Source: Mortierella alpina
Taxonomy: Eukaryota; Mortierellomycota; Mortierellomycetes; Mortierellales; Mortierellaceae
Reading direction: 5' to 3'
NCBI GenBank assembly: GCA_029449245.1
Contig: JANATF010000008.1
Span: forward strand, 1,674,001 to 1,738,000
DNA: 64,000 bases
Below the pieces are notes generated by a model. That model ran no database searches. It saw nothing but the letters and a program-made list of their open reading frames with translations, and had not been told where the DNA came from. This document shows, piece by piece, positions 57,152 to 64,000 of this stretch. The translations under genes and the position numbers were made by a program. The stretch's first letter is position 1, and every line of letters starts with the position of its first letter.

Positions 57152-59834
57152 ATGGGAGAATCCGACAAGTACCACTACCAAACATGGCCTGCCTTTGAAC
57201 AGGAGGATTTCGATCTCGACACCAATGATCTGCAAGTTATTTTGTTGTTGCTCCCTTCGATGCTTTTTCTCTGAAAACCCCTGCATAACGTATTTTTTTT
57301 TCTTGTTCTTTTGATGCATTGCAAAAACAATGTTGCTTACCGTCTTTTTTTGTGTAATCCGACAACGTGGATTTGAACAATTGCTTGCGATTGCTTAGGT
57401 CGTACTCTTTGGAGATTGTGCAACAGCCACTTCGTGCCCGGATGTGTGGGTTCGGAGACAAGGTACGCTGTTCTCGGTCGATGTATTCTGAGACTGGTGT
57501 GAGAGGATGGTCTATGCCCCTTCCTGTGGAGACAAAATCCCGATGCTTTTCAAACCATGCCCGATGTAATGTCCGCAGAGCGGTGCTTGGAATGTTCCTG
57601 AGTCCCTGAACTTTCTAGGCTGCAGTTTGGGATGTAACTCTATCATCAACTCCTGCTCAGTTGAAGGATTTGGCATAATCCGATCTATGACTCTGGCCAG
57701 CAGACTGAACTCTACTATATGCTCAAATAGAGACGCATCACACCTTACTCAATTGTGTTCTTATCATCCCCAATAGGATCGGCGAAATGTCACACCAGCC
57801 CCTGTTCTAAAGCTAGTGGCCAAAACATCGGATGGGCGTCTTGTCTCTGCAAGGTAAAAGCGAACAGAAAGATACACGACATTCCTTGGTCCACTTTTAT
57901 GTGCATGAAACCATACCGCACCAGATGCATCCCCTACCCCTTCTCTCCCCCTCTCTGGCTTCACTCATCATTTTTGCCCCTGTAGAACAGGGCAAGAGAC
58001 CTCTCTGATCGACAATCACATCGACATTCGATGGGTATCTAGGACTGAATTGAAGGTGCCTCCGAGCAGATCTACGGATCCCTCACTGCATGGGACCGTA
58101 CCGCCTTTTTTTTTTTTTTACTGGGGAGAACAACTACAATCGATAACTCTTGAACAACTGGGTGGGTCAGAGCTCCCTTCCTTTGATACACAATCCTCTT
58201 CCCCGGCACCCTCCCTATGGAATGTACCCCTCACACCCCCTACATCACTATGCATCTTTTGGTCTTTTGCATCCAGATTTCACATCCCGTCGCAATAATT
58301 CTCCCGTGAAATGCATGAAAAGCGCAATGCACTCGCTAAACCATAGCACACGCCTTTTCAGCATTCCGTCTGCTATTGTCCCTGAAACAACGAGAGCAGC
58401 AGTTGTGCCGAACATCGTCTGTGGGACAGTAGGACCGTGGGTGTGCATGAGAATGCAGTTTAGTTTCCCGATGCGATATATCATACCGATTTTTGGGACA
58501 ATGCTTTTGTCATCGCGTAGTCTTTTTTTTCTTTTGTTGTTGTTATTTTCTGCGCTTAGGCCTACGATTGCATGCACATGCGCCGCTTGGCTTTTTGGAG
58601 CAGACTTGACCTTGACATTTGAGACGATTACTTTATCACGAATGCCTATTATTCGCCACCGTCCATCGCACTGGCTACGTGCATGTCCCTTCGCCCTTTC
58701 TTACAAGTTTATTCTTGGCTGCTGACCACTCTTGCCTCGTATTCTGTGTAGCCAATTGAGTAAACAGGCATTTGTCGTAACAGCTGATCTTTGGCATGAG
58801 GACGAAGTTACGGAGCGTAACTTGGTCCTGATCTCATCCATCCCGTCCTCAAGAACCGCCGCTTATTCACATCAGCAAGCTAGCACAATTGTTGAGGGCC
58901 TCGACATTCAAGACGATGCCACTGCGGCATCCAATTCCTCGCGCATGAATATACGTAATGTCGTCAATGACACCGGACTCGTCGCCTCGACCACCTCCAC
59001 AATGGCACCCATATCATCCCCTGTCTCGCCCTCCTTGGGCCGAACGCGGCCAATGCGCATGACTTCCTCCAAAAACACACGAGCCTCCCAACTCAAATCC
59101 AAAGCTTCACGAGAGGTGCATGAGAACGAAGAGTTAGAGACAGAGGTGGCTGCAGAGGTAGAGATCGACGAACTAGAGAGCCATCGGGATACGGACAGTT
59201 ATGAGGAGGAATATATCCAAGAGCTGCGTGAGCTCGACCGCAACCCGGAGGCTGCTGCACGGAGGCAGCAATTGTCAACGCGCAACCTCGTAGGCCAGAT
59301 CGCGGTGAGCGGTCAAATCGCGCCAGGTTTGGACGATGATGTGTCGCACATCTGGTTCGCATTCAGTATTCTATCCATTCGCACTGAGGGCTTCTTCAAG
59401 ATCCGGTTTTGTTTAACAGACATCATGCGAATTCCACAGTAAGTTCCTCCCTGTTTCTTCTAGCTGATGAAGGGTGTCAAGTTGATGTGAGGTGTCCCTG
59501 ACCTTTTTTTTTTTTTTTTTTTTTTTTTGGTAACAAAGGGGTGGCAGGTCAGAGACTATCTGCGAGGTCTTTTCAAATACTATACATGTCCAAACACCTA
59601 AAAAGTTTGAAGGAACTTGTGGTAAGTCCCACTGTCTATTCTCACCAGCCGTTGTAGTTGTACAATTCAACATGTGGCCTTTGGTTTTATGTTCTCATTC
59701 TGTTGTATTACGCCCCACGCCCTCTTTTAGATAACAATCGGATTGCGATTCATCTGAACAAGAACTGTATCCGGATACCTGCCCGCAAAGATGAAAAGAA
59801 GCAGAACAAGAATAGCAAGAGCATCCTCGCCTAG
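57152..59834 (+). CDS. velB: Velvet-domain regulator, VelB-like
   Basis: Exons supported by frame: 57399-57462, 57777-57853, from 57986, about 58751-59438, 59539-59621, 59731-59834. The first exon from ATG 57152 (MGESDKYHYQTWPAFEQEDF) is tentative. The velvet fold starts YSLEIVQQPLRARMCGFGDK and DRRNVTPAPVLKLVAKTSDG, continues with AFVVTADLWHEDEVTERNLV, and ends FAFSILSIRTEGFFKIRFCL, TIHVQTPKKFEGTCDN, then a basic tail. A long acidic/disordered insertion (about 58860-59330) interrupts the domain, as in VelB. An extra exon with PYGMYPSHPLHHYASFG at about 58200-58300 may belong to it. Velvet factors are NF-kB-like DNA-binding proteins that control sporulation and secondary metabolism in response to light. 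Confidence 0.83.
59504..59528. repeat. Homopolymer T25
   Basis: T run inside an intron of the velvet gene, just upstream of its acceptor, acting as an extreme polypyrimidine tract. Confidence 0.85.
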
Positions 59835-60108
59835 AAGAACAGCTTTTTCTTTGCAACGTTTCGCATATTGATCTAGATGAGGGCATACTTCGACCTTTCC
59901 TTGCACCTACACATATACACATTCCTGCATTGCATTTTGCACACACCATTCCTAGATGCCTCCGTTTATCGCACCCTCGAAAGCAAAAGAAAAAAAGAAA
60001 GAGAAAAGATAGGAAGGGATCATAAATTCACTTTGCTACTACTCCGCATACAAGTGAGTAAGACGGATAGGATCACCGCAGCGCGACAATTTGTTTACTA
60101 CTATACTG

Positions 60109-61463
60109 TTATACATCTAAGAGAGATTTGGTGCCAGTTTGCACATATTCTTGAATTCGCCTCTCCAGATCCGGGTCTGCTTCTGCAAGTGGCACAAGCT
60201 CGCGGTTAAAGGTGGATCCGAACCCCTTCAAGAAGGTAGGAATGACTTTTGCAACATCGATCTGTGGACTATTCAGTTCGCGGGCTAATGAGGTCGTTTC
60301 CTTGCCAGTCAGACCGCACGCAACAATTTCCTTGAAGAAGTCAAGATCCGTATTGCAATTGAGCGCCAGGCCATGGGAGGTAATATAGCGTTGTACATGC
60401 ACACCTACAAGTCGACAGGATGTTGATGACGCGTGAGTAGCTAGCAACGTCATCCAAGGGGAAATCGTATAAAGCCATACACGACTCACGTACCAATGGC
60501 AGCAATCTTTTTCTGGTCGCTGATCCACACGCCAGTGTTTTCAGTTGTAATGGCCTTGACACCCCACTGCGCACAGGTCGCTATGATGGCCTTTTCCAGG
60601 TAGGATACGTAACATCGCACACTCAACTAAAACATTCAGAAATGACAGTGCGGCGTGTCAGTATAGCTTTTTTTGGCAAACGCAATGACAGTGCATTGAC
60701 CCGCTCCAAAGCCGCTGAATACCTTGATTGGCTTCAAGTCTAGGATGGGGTACGCCACCAATTGACCAGGGCCATGAAATGTGATCTCGCCTCCTCTGAG
60801 CGATTCGACATAGGTCGCTCCCAAACGCCTTAATCTCGTCGTCTCTTGATCACTAACCGCCTGCACGCCTCGGTTCCTGCGTCCATTGGTGTAAGTCGGT
60901 GTGTGCTCGACCAAGAGCAAAAGATCGTGCCTCCCATCCTCGTCAAGCGCCGCCAGTGCGTGCGGAGGTGTTTCACTTGATCTTTCCGAGCCGTGGGTCG
61001 CTGCAGCGGCAGTTTTCTTCCGTTGATCCTCACTACCCTTGCGAAGACGTATCTGCCGATCCACAAGGAGTTGCTGGAGATCCGAAGATCGATTGTAGGG
61101 AAGGTTCCGAAGGTAGATGAAAGGAAGCGGGGATAGCCGGGGACGGGCAATTGTGGTGGGGCACATAGCACCTGCTACGGTGGATCCGCTGCTGACCTCA
61201 GTATCTTTGGCCACAGTGGCCGCATGAACTGGTGAGTCACTCTGAACTCCATGCCCAGCTGGTAGTGGTGTTGGGATAGTTGTTGCGGTCGTGGAACTGG
61301 GGCGCTGCTGTTGCACCAGAGGCTGCAGTTGCAGCTGCAGTTGAGAACGGGGGTCTGACAGAATTGCAAACGATGGACCCGAGCGATGGTGGATCAGGCT
61401 GAGGTAGGGAATGTGCCGCCGGCACTGCCATCCTGCTCTGTGAATTATGGCTCCAGTGAGCAT
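60109..61463 (-). CDS. LIP2: Lipoyl(octanoyl) transferase, mitochondrial (LipB family)
   Basis: Three exons (61463-60723, 60626-60494, 60404-60109) give about 389 residues. An Arg/His-rich N terminus (MLTGAIIHRAGWQCRRHIPY) fits a mitochondrial presequence. A Gln- and Ser/Thr-rich insert of about 80 residues follows. The catalytic domain has LVEHTPTYTNGRRNRG, RGGEITFHGPGQLVAYPILD, TGVWISDQKKIAAIG with the conserved Lys, YITSHGLALNCNTDL, and the active-site Cys in EIVACGLTGKETTSL. It moves octanoyl from acyl carrier protein to a lipoyl-domain lysine, the first step of lipoate formation on pyruvate dehydrogenase, 2-oxoglutarate dehydrogenase and glycine cleavage H protein. Its product is the substrate of lipoyl synthase, which in fungi depends on Fe-S supply from ferredoxin-fed assembly. 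Confidence 0.93.
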
Positions 61464-62187
61464 GGAGGTGTCCTGTATGAATCCTGCGGTGTCCTGCTGG
61501 CGAATGGAGAAGTGGAGTGAGGCATTGCACCTCGGAGGCGTGATAAAGAGACCCCACCCTCAAGTTAAGGGTATCTATAGCTCTCTTTGCGTGTGTGCGA
61601 TCGCGCGATAGCCGAGTGTTGTAGAAGGAAAGGAGCGAACTTTACAACACAACATACCTGGCGCCTCTCTACCGGAAACCTCTCTACCGCCGTTACACGG
61701 CCTCCATATCAAGTGCTACGGTATCTCTTTTTTGCTGAACGACACTGGCATTCGTACGCTGCCCGTGCAGAACTTTGCACCGCTTCCTTTCTCGCATTGT
61801 CATCCCTGTTCTGTACAGACCCCGATTTTCCATACAGGCACCACAGCCACGAATTTCAAGGTAGATGAGCTGTAGGGTGTCGCGTTGGCGCTCGCACTAG
61901 TCTTTAAACGCGACCTGTTTGTTTGCGCCTTCCGCATAAATGCGACGCATTGACTGAGCTCCTCCACGGACCGCGTTTCTTTAAATCGGCACAATTGTCT
62001 GAACTTTGCTCTCTTCTGTTCGAAGTTCAGTGCTTTCTTGATCCTTCCTGTCTGTCTCCCTCTTGATCCTCTCTATCTGCCTTGCTCTTCACCTTCTGCC
62101 CACTTGTTTTCGTTCAAATACACCATTCCTACACTCTTGCCACAGTTCCACCTCACCCTTTGAGCTTTTGCATTCTCTCGCCACACT
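61464..62187. promoter_or_regulatory. Divergent promoter region
   Basis: About 720 bases between the octanoyltransferase and the right-edge gene. CT-rich block at 62035-62110 upstream of the ATG at 62188. No gene seen. Confidence 0.4.
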
Positions 62188-64000
62188 ATGCAACCTACAA
62201 TGCCGCAACAAGAGCTGCCATTTCAAATAACTGCCTCATCAGCACAGCCCTACCCTCATTCACAGCACCCGTCAACTTTTGCCTCGCAACTACCACCACA
62301 TTCACATTCACATTCACATTCACTGCCTTCGCCATACGACCACCTTGTCCAGCAACCGCACTCTGCTCAACAACTTGTTCCTTCGCATATGGGCCTGCAG
62401 CAGCAGCAGCAACAGAGTCTAGACCCTGTCGGGAGCCGTATGCTACACAGCCACCTCTCTGCGCCTGGGAAGCAACGATCGCCTCAGCACTACGGACAGC
62501 GGTACAACCCTATGCTCGCGGGCGCACCACATCCCGCCACGAACATGTCTCACAACGATGAGCACACATTTTCACACTTCAGACTTTCAGCGTCGACTTC
62601 GCCCATGGGCATATCATCTACTCAAGAGACACATTATAACTCGTCCGCGGCATCCTTCACGTCGGACAAGGTGCAGCACATTTACGCCCAGAGTCTAACG
62701 CCGTCGCCTGGTTTACACCCGACCATCCCTAATGCCGGCGGTGTTGCCAGGCCGCAGGATTCGTTAATCCATACAGGATCTGCGTCCGGACGATCCAATG
62801 ATCTGCTGATGCCATCCTGGACATCCACAACCGTGCCGAGCTATGTCCAGAATTTTGAGGTATGAACTGCATGCGTGATTCACGTTTATCTGTACACTCC
62901 AAGGAACCTTGTTTTTCTTGGGTAATCCTCCCCTTTTTTTCTTGTTGTCATTACTGGACCGTTGCCTGCCCTCTTTATCATTATCGGTTTACGCAACACG
63001 AAGACGGCACCCCGTTGGCCCATTCATCTGAAACCAGCTCAATTGAGTTCTTCAAAGCTGTCGGGTCCTGGCCATTGTTCCCAACAACATTCGTTACTCG
63101 GACAGCCTTGGCTCGTTCTCTTTGTTGTTCTTTGTGCTGTTCTTTGGTGCTTTGGAGCTTTGGTGTTTTGGAGTGGCCTCCTTGTCTTCGTTGCCTGTGT
63201 CCTGCATCCAAAACGCGCAGATATGCAGGGAACGGCCCGTCGTCATCTTTTCTCCACCACACAGTTCGTCCTCATGCACCCCAAAGAATTGCCCTGGACC
63301 ACACAGCCTGACCCCCTCTCTATACATCTATACGCCACGGCTAAATGGCCTAGACCTCAGCAGCGCCAACAACGCATCCCGACCTCGCCGCAAGCAATTT
63401 TTATTCGCGCTCAGTTCACACTCCGTACTACCATGTTGGACTACCTCTGGCTGAGGAGGCGCATGTGGACGGCTCTCAAGGATCTAGGTAAGTAGCACAG
63501 CGCAGATTTTGATGTTTACAGAGTTCACGGCACAGCTTCTCACGAATGGACCCTTTTCTCTATTAGTTCATTTTCGCTCCTTAGTAACTCAGGGACAATA
63601 GGTACGCTGGGCGACCCTAGGTTGCCCGTATTCGATGTCAAGGCTTATACTTTTCGCAAAAAATCAAGGCACTACGTCGCTGTGAAGCATAAGAATGCAC
63701 TTCGCATCGAGCCCATTATCTATCTCAAGACCAGCATTCTCGACTCCCAGCGAGACGTTGTTCGGAACTGGGATTTCCTCCGCTTTTCTCTTGGGCGGTT
63801 TCGGGAAAATGCCATCCCCAAAAAGAAGCTGAGTGCTGAAGGTTAGAACAATGGCAACAGGTCAGGGACCATCTATGTTTACATGAGGGTAAACTTTGGG
63901 TATTAACCAACACGCCTGCTCTTCTTGGTTTGGTTTTACTTGGACTCTCATAAAAAAAAAAGAGATGCGTTCGGCCAGGATACTGGATGTCGACATTTCT
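62188..64000 (+). CDS. Q/H/S-rich protein with unrecognised conserved-looking domain, 5' part (runs off right edge)
   Basis: Exons 62188-62859, 63229-63487, 63602-63841 and from 63963 join in frame (366-, 114- and 121-nt introns; the third donor is GTTAGA, unusual). The first 224 residues are disordered, with His-Ser (HSHSHSHSLPS), Gln and Ser/Pro stretches typical of nuclear regulators. The next exons look folded: FIRAQFTLRTTMLDYLWLRR, RMWTALKDLGTLGDPRLPVF, DVKAYTFRKKSRHYVAVKHK, and RNWDFLRFSLGRFRENA, ending with EMRSARILDVDIS at the edge. I do not recognise the family. Its build suggests a DNA-binding or scaffold protein, which is inference only. Without splicing, the third exon would stop at 63845. 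Confidence 0.6.

Noticed and set aside
1-64000. CRISPR arrays, insertion sequences, bacterial operons
   Set aside because: No regularly spaced direct repeats and no transposase or reverse-transcriptase-like frames; gene structure is eukaryotic throughout.

Overview
The window is fungal nuclear DNA. Almost every gene is split by short GT-AG introns, many about 50-200 nt. Intergenic regions are pyrimidine-rich and full of homopolymer and dinucleotide tracts, and many proteins carry long Gln/Pro/Ser-rich disordered segments. Gene content (a division-2 chitin synthase without a myosin motor, a velvet regulator, a Zn2Cys6 factor, a VTC/DUF202 membrane protein) fits a filamentous fungus. The overall style suggests Mucoromycota sensu lato, possibly Mortierellomycota. 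That placement is inference and was not tested by any search. Exon boundaries were worked out by eye from splice consensus plus reading-frame continuity, so positions may be off by a base or two.

Layout. 0-3 kb: the 5' part of a CUE-domain gene (running off the left edge) and a stand-alone C-CAP domain protein, both on the minus strand. 3.6-10.7 kb, plus strand: a small membrane protein, an Irc21-type cytochrome b5 protein, an intronless HAD-like protein and a SulP/STAS anion transporter. 10.9-12 kb: an orphan with a signal-like N terminus (minus). 14.7-16.3 kb: a Q/P-rich VTC1-like protein (plus). 16.7-17.4 kb: complex III subunit QCR10 (minus). 18.6-21.5 kb: the PP2A catalytic subunit and an SDR dehydrogenase (plus). 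21.7-24.1 kb: carnitine O-acetyltransferase ending in a peroxisomal SKL (minus).

26.5-30.7 kb: a large C2H2 zinc-finger factor (plus), convergent with a secreted low-complexity protein (31.0-33.1 kb) and a chitin synthase (33.5-37.9 kb), both minus. 40.2-40.7 kb: a doubtful small membrane gene. 41.8-42.4 kb: a ubiquitin/eS31 ribosomal fusion whose ubiquitin half is strongly divergent. 43.0-44.4 kb: an OPA3-like protein. 46.6-50.7 kb: a Zn2Cys6/fungal_trans factor. 51.1-52.3 kb: mitochondrial ferredoxin (minus). 52.3-57.1 kb: gene-poor. 57.2-59.8 kb: a VelB-like velvet factor. 60.1-61.5 kb: mitochondrial octanoyltransferase (minus). 62.2 kb to the end: an unrecognised protein running off the right edge.

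The genes do not form one pathway. Several are mitochondrial (QCR10, ferredoxin, octanoyltransferase, OPA3-like, carnitine acetyltransferase), and four look like gene regulators (C2H2, Zn2Cys6, velvet and perhaps the right-edge gene). No rRNA, tRNA, CRISPR array or intact mobile element was recognised. The most unusual single item is the divergent ubiquitin fused to eS31.
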